DNA of 64,000 nucleotides from Acanthochlamys bracteata (GCA_019914995.1 CM034128.1:1862501-1926500), one strand, 5' to 3'. Counted from the stretch's first letter, positions 37,552 to 51,032 are shown. Numbers and translations: made by a program. Notes: generated by a model not told the origin, from the letters alone.

Positions 37552-40388
37552 AAAGAAGCCAAGGACAATGACACATTTTCATATATCACCTTTGGAGTTC
37601 AAACTGCATCATGGATTATGATTGCCAATTGAAAAATTGCAGCATAAGTTTGGTTTGAGGAGGATGACACTTTCTATTTACACAACTATAAACCTATTTA
37701 CATGTAGTAGAGGGCGCCTCAAAACTAAGTATCACTACATTTTATCTACAATCTATCTATTTAAAGATTTTCCAAGAAAGTCAGACTCGAGCCCAAACAA
37801 AAGAATACATCAATACAGTGAACTTTGAACATACTCTTAATCATCTATACAGTATCTTACCAAACTCATTTCTGTAACTATGAACATAGCTGTGGATTGC
37901 ACATTGCATAATCAAGAGACTATGACATAAAGTAACCTAGTTCTGTGTGGTTGAATCAATGTCAACAATTCTTGGTTCATTATTAGTCAAAACCTGAACT
38001 TAAAATGCTTATTGTGGAATTCATCATTGTTTTACTTTCTCCTTTTGCATACATATAAAAGCATCCTAAACACTAGTTATGTTCGTGTTAAGTGCACCAA
38101 AAAAATTCACAAGATATGGAAAGTAAAAAACTAACACGAACTTGTCCATTATCATCCAATGGTCGAATGTGGTTAGTTCGGTGTGGGGCAATGGCAGAGG
38201 ACTGGACCTGGAATCCTGGATAACATTTTCGTAAAGAAGAATAGAGTGAACAGACCCAATAGTTTACCCAGTAAGGGAAGTTTAAGTATTTTCTGAAGTA
38301 GGTGGGTCATTCTAGCATTCATGATGTCTCTATAAGAGTTGACTGAAATTAACCTTAAATAATGGGCTGGCATATTTTATGGTAGAAAATATGGTTACTG
38401 ACAAGAAGATGTACATCATGGCATTGGATGCAAATAACCAGTCTCCAACTGCTTTAGGTTTAGGGTCAACCAAATTGACATTCAGCTGCGCTCCTGGACA
38501 TTTATGTATTTGTCATAATTTGATATTTCTTAAGAAATTTGACAGGATATTCGGGAACTACACACTCTAACAGTCTAACTACTACATAGAATAATACAAA
38601 AGCTTCAATCTAGTCTTTGTTAGCTCATGGTACCTGATTTTTCTGCATTTCCAAAAGCTCCGCCTGTCAATTTCAAAGCATAGACATTAAGTCTCTCCAT
38701 GTAACTAAATAACTTGGATAAGTATTTAGTAAGAAGGAAGCTTACCTGCTTCTTCTGTAACTCTTGGTTTTGTTGTTTAAGCTTCGCTACTTCGGCTTCC
38801 AACTCCATGGTATAAGCCTGAAAATGCAGCGGTAAAAACAATTCTCAGTTAAAATCACTAAATATGTTGAAAAACAATTTAAGCCATATTGTATCATACT
38901 GTGATAGTGTGTGAATGAAAATGCCTGGTAATAACTGACTACAAACAAACTATTTGACAGTTTGCTCCAGAGGCCTTAGATTAGGAATTTAGTGCTTTCA
39001 CTTAAACTTCCTGCTCTCAGTATTCCCATCCCACTGAAGAACACCACTCTAGAATCAGCATTTGTTGACTTTCTTAAAAATTCCTATATCAGACTAGAGA
39101 AAAGTTCTCTGAGAAACTTCTCGCTCACAATCAGAGACATTCACATTGACAAGTGCATAGCTCGTGCACATACCATAGTTTAGGGCACAAGTAGCACATT
39201 CAATGCGCAATATATGTTCACACACAGGAATATGAAAAATTTAAGGCACTTGCATATGCATGCAAAAGAATATTTTGCAGTGACAGTATAATCAAAATTA
39301 ACAATTGATAAGGTAAGCAATGTTGGACTCTTCATTATGAAAGTTAATAGAACGAAGACAAAGATCACCTGCTTCCTCGCCCTCGACCTTGCAGCCGACT
39401 CCCTATTCTTAATCATCCTTCTCTGTCGCCTCTCTACAACCTTCTCAAGTGCTGCACTGGACCTCTTCCCCCTTATACCTCCATTAAACGGGTAAGGAAC
39501 TGGAGACACCGAAGATAAATCCCCATTGCTTTTCCCAAGAATATCCGAACCCAACTGGCTAGCTGGCGAGGAACCCATGGCTGCCGCAACGCTGACACCG
39601 CCAGCTCCCAATCCTACCATTCCTGGCACCACCCCAGTGCTCACAATCGGATTCCCAACTCCAACTATACCTGTGTTCCGAATCACAGGCGGATTAGCAA
39701 CCGGCAAACCTAAATTCCCAGCCTGACCAGTCGCAGGCGCAACATTTCTATTCCCTTGAGCCATTTGTCCGAATCCTAGAGCCATACTACCAGTATTATT
39801 CGAGTCAGGAATTTCCCCAAAAAACCCCCCATTCATTGGAGGCGCAACATTCGTACCAACAGGCAGCGGCTGAGCAATTTCCTCCCTAACAACTCCGGCA
39901 CGGAACAGGAACTCTTCAAGAGTCATCTCTCCAAGGGTCTGCTGCCTCTGCGGCTGCTGAATTCCAGCTGCAGCACCGGTAGCAGGAGTAGCACCAGTTG
40001 CCGCCGCACCCACACCGCTAGTACTACCCCCGCCGGAGATCAGATCTCGCCAGACTTCATCAACAGTTTTCTGACTAAGAGTCCGAGGCAAAGTTAACGA
40101 ACCCTGCCGTTGGAGATTAGTTCCCGAAGGATCTGTCGGCGCCGTAGCTGCTGAAGCAAGAGCTTGGCTTTCTTCTGCAGACCAAATGCTTCGTAGTAGT
40201 TCATCCATGTTCATGGACCCGAAATCTTTCCCTAACGTTGACTGGAACTCATCAATCGTCAGTGAGTAAACCGACGACGGCTGCCGAGCTAACGGCGCTA
40301 CTGCCGTCCCAAAAGCCGCCCCTGACTGTTGTTGCAGCTGCTGCTGAAGTTGCTTCCCGTCCGCCGCCGTTGCTCCACTACCGGCCAT
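37351..40388 (-). CDS. ABF3: ABF/AREB-type bZIP transcription factor
   Basis: ABA-activated transcription factor that binds ACGT-core elements. Four exons (39369-40388, 38746-38817, 38634-38663, 37351-37425) encode 398 residues in phase. All conserved blocks of the group are present: C1 with RQPSSVYSLTIDEFQSTLGK, C2 with LPRTLSQKTVDEVWRDL, C3 with RQQTLGEMTLEEFLFRAGVV, and the C-terminal KRQCLRRTLTGPW. C1-C3 and the tail contain RxxS/T sites that SnRK2 kinases phosphorylate. The basic region MIKNRESAARSRARKQ leads into heptad leucines (MELEAEVAKLKQQ). The 10-residue third exon is typical of the group. ABF3 is chosen partly because EMB2758, DJ1C and MCCB relatives follow, as around Arabidopsis ABF3; by sequence alone ABF2 or ABF4 is equally possible. 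Confidence 0.93.
37521..37548. repeat. (GA)n microsatellite in ABF intron 3
   Basis: About 14 uninterrupted GA units in the last intron of the ABF gene. It would be a candidate polymorphic marker. Confidence 0.9.
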
Positions 40389-42116
40389 GCTCTTAAAATG
40401 GATTTGATCCTAAAAAGAATTACCAAATCCAACAAACTGAAATCAAATTCAAGTAGAATGAATACCTCAATCTTTTTCTTTTGATGGATCTCTTTGGAAT
40501 TCAACGATTCTCTCTATTGAATTTGTTGAATGAAGAATGTACGGATGAAAAAAAAAATGAATTTCAAGCGAAAAGGTTTTCTCTGAGCTCCCGCTACAAA
40601 AGTGTGGTAGATGGACAGCTGTCACGCAGAAGTACCATTTGGGGAGCTGTGTAAGAGTTTAAAGACGAAGGCGAAACGTTTACACTCTGATTAAACTACC
40701 CGAACAATCGTCCGAGTAGAGACTTCTTCTATTTGGCTGGGAATTTAACGCCATTGTGGGAGAAGTCGTGTTGAATAGTCGGTTTAGTAAGTCGAACAAT
40801 ATTTGGGAATTATTGCAATCAAAGCAAGGTTAAATTAATTTTAAATATTGAGGGTAGGGGTGAGACGTGGCGGGCAAGGGGAAGAGTGGGGACCACTGCA
40901 TGATTATCCCAATTAGAGAGCCGTACGTGGGAGCATCTTCACCGTTGATTAGCCGGTTGTTGAACGGTTGATTATTATGATAATGGATATTATTTTAATG
41001 CTTGGTTATCTATTCCGTATATGATGATGATAGGAATACAATAGTTATATATAAAACAAAATTGTCAATTATAGATAGTTTCTACTATATAATATTCTAT
41101 TACAATTGCATGGTTTCTTATTTGCAATTTTACATATTTTCTTTTATAATTCCACACTTTCAATAACGTAAAAAAAACGATATCGAACATAGAAATTTAG
41201 AAATATAGAATTTATTCGTTAAAAAAACGATATCTCATATGTGTTGCTCCATGTTGTTTCAGTTACTAAATAATTTTGAAAAATTTCTAGCATGGTGATA
41301 TTAATTTACTTAATTTCTTTGTGTGTATATATATGTTAAAAATGTAAAAATGAAAAAATATGTTAAAAAAAACGGTGTTAACTGACGTAGTTTATAATCA
41401 TATAATTGCGAGAAGGCTTCATTTTGCTGGTCACTATTATATAGTAACGTAGAAGAATACATGAATGCTTATAAGAGAAGACTTTATTGTCTCGTGATTC
41501 AAGCAAATAATAATGACTGTTTTTAAAAGAATCAAGGGTAATTTATAGTATTTTGATGACTTAATTAAACGGCTGAATTTAAAAAAAAAAATTATATCTC
41601 ATAAGAAAAGATTGGTTTATTTCGTTTCATCTGAGAGAGAGGGAGAGAGTTAGCTTCTTTCTTTCGGTCACTGGTTAGCAAAATTTAGTGAATGCACTGA
41701 AAAACTTTTGGTAATCCTGAACAAGAACATCCATGGAGAGTTTCCAGGTATCTGTTTAAAATTGCGTATACCTGTTGGATTGCAATGCAACATCTCCAAA
41801 TTCTGGTAGTGGAAGAATTTCTTGATACAGCTGGCCAGTGAATCCAACTAAAGTGACTTCTTCTGTTGTTGTATGTAGTTTAAAAAAAAAACTACTTATC
41901 TATTTTTTATATTTTTTATAGCAGTGCAGATACTTCCATTGAAAAACCTTTTCTTGGTAGTCCACAACGGTACACATTTCCAATTTCCAAATTTGTAAGT
42001 AGTCTCGTAGAGTTGCACACTGCTTGGTGCTTGCTTGATGACTCACTACTTGCGACTGAAATATCTTGCTTCAATTCTTTACTCTGCATTTTTCAATCTG
42101 CAAATTTTGAAGTAGT
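40389..42116. other. ABF upstream region and intergenic DNA
   Basis: The ABF leader and promoter occupy the left part. Beyond about 41000 the sequence is AT-rich with no recognised gene. A short stretch near 41700-41830 faintly resembles a leucine-rich repeat (KNIHGEFPGIC) but is too short to call. Confidence 0.4.
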
Positions 42117-43317
42117 CTTTGTTAGGCAATGCTGTTACTGACACATATGCTAAGTCCAGTAAGATTGAGTTTGCGAGATACATGTTTAATGTCATGCATT
42201 TCAGAGATGCCATCACGTGGAATACTTTAATAACTGGTTACTCCCAAAATGGTCTTGAAAGTGAGGCAATTGAGATTTTTGATGCTAGGGTGAAGTTTGA
42301 GGGAGTGAAATTTGTCCAAGGGACACTAGTTAGTGTTCTGCCAGCTTGCTCACACTTTGGAGCTCTGCAACAAGGGATGAGAGTTCATGTTGGTACATGT
42401 GTTGTAGATTTATACTTAAAAGGCATGATGATGATGATGATTAGATGATGATGCAATGTCTCTCTTCAAGTGTGGAGATTAGATGTGATCAAGTGTGGAG
42501 GATTAGATTTATGCAAGGCTGGAAGGTGGGATGGAGTTGATGAGGTGAGATCCTTGGTTGAATCACAGACAATTGAGAAAGGCTCCTGGAACTAGTTCTG
42601 TTGAGGTGAATAACAAAGATAATATATTCTTTCACTGATGATCGTTCTCACCCACAATACAAGGAGATCAGCAATGAGTTGAGTGTTTTATCTTCTAAAA
42701 TCAAGAGCCTTGTATATGCTCCGGATTTCAGCTTTGTGCTGCAGGACGTTGTAACCCAGGAGAAGTAACCGCACAAGGAAATAGACAAGTAGCTTGGTCT
42801 GGGGCAATAGCTGTGGCGAGCCTGCGCATCATAATAATATGGAAACATCAGTGAAGCAGCCGAATTAGGAGTAGCTTTAGGAAACCAGATGTAGTTCTCT
42901 TAAGATGAATTCTAGAAAGTGTAGCTGCTTTAGATCTTTACCAAACTAAGAAAGATCTATAGCTACAAATAAGCGTGCTTGACACTCCTTGTAGGGCAGA
43001 TAAGTCTCATTTCTGTTCCAGTTTTAACTCTATTTTCAGCACTTTTATCTTCTTGTTCTTAGTTCTAAAGTTCCACGGTTTCAAGGGTAACCCAAACCGT
43101 AACAGAAACAGACACATTTTGACTATCCATAGTGAAAGGTAGTTATAGCTTTTGGCATAATAAGTACCACCCAAGTCTCTTATAAAACATTTGAAGAACT
43201 TGCGTGTTTATGGTGATTGCCACAACGTGCAACAAAGTTTATATGAATGGTTACCGAAGGAGAAATCATCGTGATAGATTCTAACCGTTTCCATCATTTC
43301 CGGCAAGGGAGTTGCTG
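42117..43317 (+). pseudogene. Decayed DYW-class PPR gene (EMB2758-like)
   Basis: Remnants of an organelle RNA-editing type pentatricopeptide-repeat protein, in order but in several frames. 42119-42390 gives NAVTDTYAKSSKIEFARYMF, ITWNTLITGYSQNG and VSVLPACSHFGALQQGMRVH. 42535-42767 gives VDEVRSLVESQ and, after a frame change, SSVEVNNKDN then SHPQYKEISNELSVLSSKIK and PDFSFVLQDV. 43163-43240 gives PPKSLIKHLKNLRVYGDCHN. 43252-43317 gives EGEIIVIDSNRFHHFRQGSC, which breaks just before the DYW end. Most PPR motifs between the first two pieces are missing. About 330 bases of unrelated sequence (about 42830-43160) interrupt the DYW region. The N-terminal repeats are absent. The closest remembered relative is EMB2758, next to ABF3 in Arabidopsis, as here. 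Confidence 0.88.
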
Positions 43318-44395
43318 AGTTTCTGGAGATTATTTTTGACATTTTCTTTAACAACCGCATTCAGTCAAGAGGTTGCTTGAAAGAGTGAAAAACAGAGCTG
43401 AATCATGTCACAGTTGCATTTTTAATAACCAAAGAAGTGAAGACAAGTCCGTTGGCATCTTGTTGGGATAGAAAAGGGCTTGTGATTTGGTTACGAAGTG
43501 CAGATGCTCAAAGTTTTGAAGATATGGACGTGCAGTTTTAAACTGATGGGCTATAAGATCTACTCTGCTATTGAGCAGTTGAATGCTCCCTTGTAACTCA
43601 AAAGTTGTTACTGGTAGGTCTTTCAGGCGGTCCCTCTCTCCCTACTGTAAGCAAAACGCATAAGCTATTTTGGCTTGATATGTGGACACACAAATATTTT
43701 TCTTTTGCGGTGGAATTAATTTTGAAACTAGAATGCGAGTGGCTCGGATCCATGCTTTCGGCTTTGATACCATATCAACAAATTTTGATTAAAAAGTTTA
43801 AACTAATGAAAAAGAATATGTTATTACATTACTGTCTTTTAATGATTGGCCTCCATTACAAGGGATCTGTTAAAATTCGGAAGAACATCTGGAAAATGCG
43901 AAGTACGACATTACTCGAAGGTGGATAGGTGATCCGCATGGGGATGCCCTTATGGCATCCCCAAAGAGCATGACATTTGATTATATATAATTTCTTACCA
44001 TGCATGTGAATGTTTACCGTCTGCTTACATATATAATTTGCTTAACTAAGAGAGGCCTTGGGCTACTACAGGCAGGTTTGCATATAAATCTCGGACCTTA
44101 TTGCCTGGAAGAAAGTTCTGCAATATTTTGGATTCATTCCACAACTTCTCTGAATATGAATTCTTCATGTAAAATCACAAAGCACTTTTGTGGACAGGGA
44201 GCATAGTGCATCGGTTTCTCAAATCTTTTTCACATAAAGAAAGACCTAGGGGGTTTTATACATACATGATCAAAGACACTTCTAAGCAACAGAAATCAAA
44301 TCTCTCGCTCAGAGTTTGATGAAAATAATTATCCAATATGCATTACACATTCATGTCAGATTACAGATTAGAAAGCTTAAAGAAACAAAATGTAA
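43318..44395. other. Intergenic, no gene recognised
   Basis: Short open frames occur (for example 43605-43928) but none shows a known motif. It may include further PPR debris or an old insertion. The right end is the 3' flank of the small membrane protein gene. Confidence 0.4.
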
Positions 44396-46244
44396 CTAGT
44401 TTTCACTCTCTGTCGAAGCATTCATAGCAACCTTCTGTGCTTCCAGAAGCTGCATCTGGCGCTCGGCATGTTCCCTTTCACATTGACTTATTCCCAAGAT
44501 GATATCGAGCATAGTGCCTGTAGTACCAAAGAAGACAAGGGGAGCCAGCGATTTCTTACGGATCCCCACGGGAATCGCAATTAAAGCCCCAGCAACGGAG
44601 AAGAACCACGTACCAAGTGCACTGCATAAAAGAAAACAGAGGAATCAGACACCAGTTTAACATTGACAAGTATATAACACAAAAGGAGGTGTCCTGATCC
44701 ATGTTCGAGCACACAATTTGGTATGGCGAATAGGTTGTCGTCCCAAGTCCCAACTTGCCATTCTTGAAAATAACTCAGTTGACTTTCTCTTTTGTTTTCT
44801 TATTAAAAACAAACTACAAGTAAACATCTGAGCTCTACAGGGAAACAACTACACTCAATTGACTAGGACACAAGAAAAGTCTTGTCCAAGTAGGTTTACT
44901 AGGCTACATGAGTTCACTCAACTAGCCTCTACTCCAACAAGGAAATGACAAAAGCAATTTGGACTTGCTCTTTTGCATTGGAAGCAGATTGAAACTGAAG
45001 TTAACACGCAAACAATGAAGTTCTAAAGTAAGAAGACGAAGAATGGATACTAAATTAACAAACAGCACCATCTCTCTTTTTACTTAGCCTTAGCAAAATT
45101 TTGGGAAGCTTACTGTTCTCATTTCACAACTTGATGCCTAATGATAAGTTCACTATGCAAATGGTGAAAAAGAGCATGGTAAGTGAAGAGATCGGAAGAC
45201 AAAAACAAGGCACATCTACACAGTTGAAACCCTTCTGTTGAAAATGGGGGAAGGAGCATGACAAGAAATTTTTGGTCACAATGACAGAAGCAAATCAAGG
45301 AAGAATGCGAGAATTGAAAATAACCATGGGGATAGGGAGGAGCATGATGTAATATATAAGCATGATGAAAAACACAACTACCAACATACTGTCGTACGAA
45401 AGAAACAGTCTTTCATTTGATCTTCTTCTATAGGCATCCGTCTTTTTAAAGTGGCATGGTATTCATCTAGCATATCAATAAATCCTCCCAAATTAATTAC
45501 TTGGTCATCCCGTCTAATCTCAGATAGCATGGTTGTTGTTGGTTCTACTTGGTATTGTAGCCTGTCCAACCCCAACACAACAACACTAACACTAACAGGT
45601 TCCCTAGAAACACTCCCACTCCCCTCCACGCGCAATGTGCAACCAATGAAAGACTAATTTTGTAATACTAAAACACCCAAACACCCCTCAAGTCACTCGG
45701 GCTAGCTATGATATCATTTTAAAAATCGAGCATGCAACTTAAAACCAATTGGTAATAGAAAGGAAGTCCCAGGATCTTATACTAGAGCAGGGTTATATTA
45801 TTAACCAATAATGTGGGATTATTCTTCAGCAAAATGCGAATACAACTTCTTTTTAATCCTTCTGTCATGAATCAGGTCAAAGGTTGCAAGCCATACAGCA
45901 ATGCTATTTCCAGATCCAGCTACTACATCCAGCTAAAAGCAAGAGACAATCTAGCTATTGAGTACCAGATACTTCAACTCGGCAAAAAATTCTCTGTTTC
46001 TGCAGTTCTACTTCAATCAAACCAGTATTAATCATAACAAGTTTTTTTACAACAAACGAAAAGCACAAAATCTAAAACTATGTGCCACGAAATCCTTTCT
46101 AAAGAAACAAGTCAAAAAAAATGGTCTATGGAAACAATGTTGGATCAGAATTCAGAAGAAAGAACAAAAGATTAGTATAGAGAAATTTAATTACTTTGCA
46201 ACAGAACAGTCCTCCAATTGCTTCACATCCTCACTGCCGCCCAT
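44396..46244 (-). CDS. Small two-helix membrane protein, function unknown
   Basis: Two exons (46195-46244, 44396-44621) encode 91 residues. The N-terminus MGGSEDVKQLEDCSVANALG is followed by two predicted membrane helices, TWFFSVAGALIAIPVGI and LAPLVFFGTTGTMLDIILGI, with a basic turn (RKK) between them, and then a charged helix CEREHAERQMQLLEAQKVA. The layout resembles small mitochondrial or ER hairpin proteins, but I cannot name the family. It looks intact: both splice sites are canonical and the phase agrees. The long intron (1573 bases) contains an unrelated open frame at 45378-45635. The leader just upstream carries a short GAGAGC repeat (about 46256-46283). Confidence 0.75.
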
Positions 46245-46405
46245 CGCTGAGAGAGATGAGAGCGAGAGCGAGAGCGAGAGCAGCGTTGTAGCTGGTTAAC
46301 TATCTCTGTTGCTTTCTCTTTTCTAAAATTGAATCCGGAATCGAACTGGAGGCTTGGGTTCAGGCTCGCGTCAGTCTAGACGTTGAAAATTTCAATCAAA
46401 ATTTT

Positions 46406-46784
46406 GGCCCTGTTTGCGATAACTTCAAAAGTATAGTATTTTGGAAAAAAAAAAAGTTTTAGAAATTTGTTTTATGACTTTCTCAAAAAAATTTGTATAT
46501 ATATTTATTTCATAATTTATAATTCACTCTATTTTCTAAATTATAAAAAATTCTACAACACTATAGATAATTCTTTTAGATATTAAAATTTTCAAAAAAA
46601 TCCTAAAATAATAAATACTTGTTAAGACTTTTTTGAGCTGCTATTGGGCTTTTAAGCCCAAACAAAATCATGCATAATGTTAAAAAGATTTTCAACAATT
46701 TAGAAGTACCTTTAAAAAAAAAAAACCATAATGAAATTTCTAAAAACTTAAAAATTTATTTTCAACTATCCCAAACATTGTTAA
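46406..46784. repeat. MITE with ends CTGTTTGCGATAACTTC
   Basis: The left end GGCCCTGTTTGCGATAACTTC and the reverse complement of the right end, CAATGTTTGGGATAGTTGAA, are imperfect inverted repeats of about 20 bases around an AT-rich core. It sits roughly 160 bases upstream of the small membrane protein start. No target duplication was identified with confidence. Confidence 0.5.
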
Positions 46785-47892
46785 CAATGATACTTTCTTT
46801 TTAATAATATTTTGAAATGTGCAAATTAAAAATCTAAACACTTCTTTTTATGCGTCAATCAATAATACCACTCTGTCACTAGATAATTCGTGAATGAACT
46901 ATACTTCAGTATCAGAATCTATTTCATAACAACTAGAACACCTTAAACTACAAATAATACATTGTGAAGACAGTAGTCACAGATTGTTGAGAATGTTGCA
47001 AAGGGAACTCCATAAGAAGAAAATTCAGTGCAAGGACGCTTTGTCGAGTATGAACTTTCACTGCACAAGATCATCAGATTTAAATCTTTTCTATTTTTTT
47101 TCTACAATGCAGAGTAATCACTTTAAACTCATTCAAATTCAACATAGACCAGTTAAATTCTTCGTTATAAACTGAAAAGGGGAAAGACAACAATGATGAA
47201 TTACAACAAATGAGCCACATTTTGGCGGTCACATTACATGTGTGGTAGCTTAGAAAAAAGGAACATAATATGGAAATGTGGCTCTCTTTAAACTTGAGCC
47301 TGTGGTTGTGCATCTAGTCCTGCAATGAGAAAGAAAACACAGGGGCGCATGTGCGCGGACACGTGTGCGCACACACACACATATTATAAACCTAAAAAAT
47401 GAATGGCACTTACAACTAAGTGCACGAGGCATCCGCCTCAAAGATGGAGAGAATGCCTTCATTCAAATGTGAATGATGGGAATGAGCTTGACGGCAGCAG
47501 GGTGATTTTTTGGTATTTTGAACAGCATGTTTACCAAGAAGAGCTCTACTTGCTTTGTTTAAGTCCCAATCTTTATCCAGGAATACCAATCCGTATCAAA
47601 ATACTAGTACTCCAACCATACAAGAAAATCATGACTGAGTTCTTCAAAAAAACATTAAAAAAAAAAAATGCAGAAAAGAACTACATCTATAAATGTCTTA
47701 CCATGGAAGTTCTTTGTGCATTGCTTGGGCTTTTGGAATGTCCACGTTCTGCATTTTTCATGCTCCAGCAACTAAGGCAGCCATATCCAATATTCCTTGT
47801 GAAATAGCTCTTCTTCCCTCTTCCATGTCCACTCAGTATTATTGCTGCACAACATGTCAAGGCAATAGCATTTACAATAAGCTACATCTCTT
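46785..47892. other. Intergenic between MITE and DJ-1 pseudogene
   Basis: No gene recognised. A short CA/GT-rich stretch with alternating purine-pyrimidine sequence lies at about 47344-47382. The right end borders the last recognisable codons of the DJ-1C-like relic. Confidence 0.4.
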
Positions 47893-50361
47893 CTAGCTTT
47901 TGGGATACTCAAAAACTAGGCCTTCAGCTAAACTTCTTCTCCGTGATTTTCAAAATCGCCAATGCAAAATCAATCATGGTGCCAAGTAAGTTATGATGCT
48001 TCCATCAATAAAAACACTGGATCCACTAGCATTTTGACCAGTACCAGTAAGTTTGCCAACTACATCAGGATGAGCGCACTTTATCCTATCAGCAAAGATG
48101 TTGGCAGTGAGATTTCAAAGTTCAACAGAATAAGATTTTTCCAAGGTTCTAACTTTATTAAATAACTTCGTTTAAATACCTTCAGTAAACCTTGGCTTTC
48201 AAGAGTAGTTGGAGATGAGCAGATTCCGCTGAGTATCCTTCCACATTAATGTTGTTCTCTCAGTAAAATCTTTAAGAATTCTGGACTTGTGGACGCGCTC
48301 AGCTCGAGTAACTCCTTCCTTGGCAGCTTTAAGAAAAGTAAGGGAGCAGTCCAGCAATGCTAAGTTCAGAGAGAGTAATTTTAGGAAAAAAGAAAAAAAA
48401 CTAGAACATGTACTTCACCTTATACAGATGAATAGCAAGTGCTCCAAGGCAATGTTTATTGGATACAAATTTTCATGAGAAAGGGAAGTATCTCATAATG
48501 CCAAAACTGTACTTAACTAAATATTTAACAAGCATTATGTAGAAGTGCAGGAGTACACCCAGTGATAAGATGTAGCTATCTAGGAGTCATCGAGTTGAAG
48601 CATGTATACATGTATCTAAGTGAAGCAGGAGTCTTGATTTCAAAAGATGAAGGAACTTGACTATGAGCAAGGTGAGACTTACAGGAAGGACGATTACATC
48701 ATACTTCGATCCTGATGCATCATCTATGAAGTTGTCAGCAACTATCTTCGTCTTTGGAGATGCCACAATCTCTATAGAATTTTCTACTGAAGCAACGGTA
48801 ACATTTGCTTTAGCCCTCCTTAACATATCCAATTCCATTTCCTGTGTACCATTTGCAACTGGAATAAGGAGCTGAGATGTAACTTAGTTGGGCACAAAGA
48901 ATCATCAGCTAGACTTACACTGCTAAGACCTAGACTTACATGATGATCATGTTACAGAAGCAAACTAACAAAGCATCAACAGCAAATTAATTGATGTGGA
49001 TGGAGTGGATGGCCACAAGGTACAAAGAAAGTTAAGACAAGAGGCCTAAAAGGAAATCAATTGAGAGTTACATCCACAAGGATGCTTCATATGGAATGAG
49101 CATTAATTACATATAGAGGCATTGAATGTATCAAAGAAGATTATCAAGAAAAAAGAAGAGTGATTTGCCATCCTAATAAACACTGTGACATAAAGTTTAA
49201 ACTGATCAGAGAGTAACTTCAGCATTTTGTATCACCAGACTCATTATAACCTTAAAACATCTAAGAACTTTGCTGTACTCAGATGAGAGAGAAAGTTAGA
49301 AACTGCTTTTGGAGTACTGGAAAGAGGTATTACTCACATGAGTATGATTGAAGGACCACTCAATCTTATTGTATTCCTCTTGATCAGCACTATCCCGCAC
49401 AAACATGAGGCAAAAAGTTTACAAAACCAAAAGCACAAACTTTTCTCTAGGAAAGACGGTATTGAAACAAGATAGTGGAGCTTATACAAACAGGACAGGA
49501 ACCATTTCATTTTAGATTGAGGTAGTAGCGGCACTACTTACCAATTTTTTCGCCATCTCCTTGGCCATTGATTCACCATATAACTGCTGAATAAATGATA
49601 GAGCAAACCCAAAGGAAGTCCCAGGACCACAACTAGTGTTCAGCACACCAGAAACTGGATGTCTGATCTGACAGCCCAGAAGGAGGGACCTTATTCCAGA
49701 AGGCTGGGTTGGCAAGTCATCTTACAGTTAAAACTGTATTTTGTGAGAATACGATTCTACTCTAGAATAGTAAAGACACAACAAAATAAAGATCCATAGC
49801 CCTCACCTGCTTTCTCTTCAATAGCCCCCTAGTTTAGAAAGACAGCAGGTGCTGAACATATAGCACCATACAATCTTTTCTCTTCTGGTTGCTTGCTTGT
49901 TATCTTTCAAATAATATCACAATCCCTTGACTGGCTGCACCTCGCATTCCTCCCTAACGGTTCAAATGATTCAATCTGATCTTAATATCATAAAGGCCCA
50001 AGAAAGACATACTAACTCCGATAATGCACGAATGATCGATCAGAGTGTGAAATCCATCCGCAACAACTAACACATTCTTCAGTTTCCTTTACTAAATATA
50101 AAAAATTATAATAATTCTGTTTAACATTTAGAAGATCTTCAAGTTAATGGGCTAACCAACCTGTAGGGCAACGAGATCGAAAACATCGCCGGCGCATGCA
50201 TAGATAGGAGAATCCGCGACAATGCGGGTACCAGAAGAAGCCGGAAGAAGCTCAAGCACCTGCTCTGCAGAAGCAGCGAGCACTTCCCTTCCTGCTCGCC
50301 GAAGAACGTCCACAAGTCTCACCGTCTCCATCTCCTCCGTTCCCAATCCTACCAGAAACAA
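47893..50361 (-). pseudogene. Decayed DJ-1/PfpI double-domain gene (DJ1C-like)
   Basis: Relic of a plastid-type protein with two DJ-1 domains. First domain: 50150-50361 reads [20 protein letters not shown] and [12 protein letters not shown]. 49800-49960 reads RDCDII, stop, KITSKQPEEKRLYGAICSAP and, after a shift, GLLKRKQ. 49545-49720 reads FWAVRSDIQ, then CGPGTSFGFALSFIQQLYGE. Second domain: 48660-48880 reads LLIPVANGTQEME, then DMLRRAKANVTVASVENSIE with a small in-frame loss. 48185-48290 reads HKSRILKD and GICSSPTTLESQGLLK in another frame. It ends LAEGLVFEYPKS and stop at 47893. At least six frame changes or stops and a missing transit peptide rule out a working protein. The second-domain exon is best preserved. 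Two intact genes flank it. The closest remembered relative is DJ1C, next to MCCB in Arabidopsis. Confidence 0.9.
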
Positions 50362-51032
50362 ATCCTAAAAAGAATGCATACGTAGAATCAGCGAAGAGTA
50401 GAAGAAGTGAGCGGAGAGCAACTGACGGAGGAGGGAGTTTTGTTGGTGTCGCAGAGCATACCCGCTTCTAGGTGGGAAGAGAAGGAGGTGGGCAGAGTTT
50501 AATCGCCGAGTTTTGACGGAGCAGAGCAGGCCGTTCTACGCTTTCCAGAACTAGAATGGAATAATTTCTCGGCGTTTTAATCTTTAATTAATAAATTAAT
50601 AAATTCTGTTTTTCAAAACTCCTTTCGGTTGATCAAGCAGAAGAAATATGGTGAATAAATGTTTGATTGCAATTTAATTTGCTACTTCTAGCTTCGAACT
50701 ATTGTTTGAGGCATGTCTTCTACATCGTATCTTGTCGCTGTCACAGGCAATTGCCAATATGTGCAAAAACTTTTGCCAAATGCCGTTGTCGAATATCTCC
50801 ACTTCATAATTTCAGAACAAAATGATTTGCTTCAGGCAAACTACAACTAGTCGGGTAGCCCTTACCATCCAAAAGAATGAAAATACATGCACAAGTTTCT
50901 TTATACAAGGATGCTACATTACTGTAACGAGCAGAATAGGAGAACTTCGTTGAAGAATGCGTCTTCTTCAAAGGGATCAGTCTGGCAGATTATGGTTTGT
51001 AAAACTTCCTACTCAGCATGTCAAAGTTCTTT
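50362..51032. other. Between DJ-1 relic and TMEM115 gene
   Basis: Former leader/transit-peptide region of the DJ-1 relic (no start codon or plastid signal readable) and the 3' flank of the TMEM115 gene. No other gene or repeat seen. Confidence 0.4.

Noticed and set aside
41690-41840. Possible leucine-rich-repeat fragment (KNIHGEFPGICLKLRIP)
   Set aside because: Only one short stretch resembles an LRR. Chance cannot be excluded.
45378-45635. Open frame (MLDEYHATLKRRMPIEEDQ...) in the intron of the small membrane protein gene
   Set aside because: No recognisable family, and the flanking exons join in phase without it. It could be a relic, but nothing supports a call.
45660-45830. Repeat-like sequence with phrases common in plant dispersed repeats (AAAACCAATTGGTAATAG)
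   Set aside because: Too short and without ends or coding parts, so it cannot be assigned to an element.
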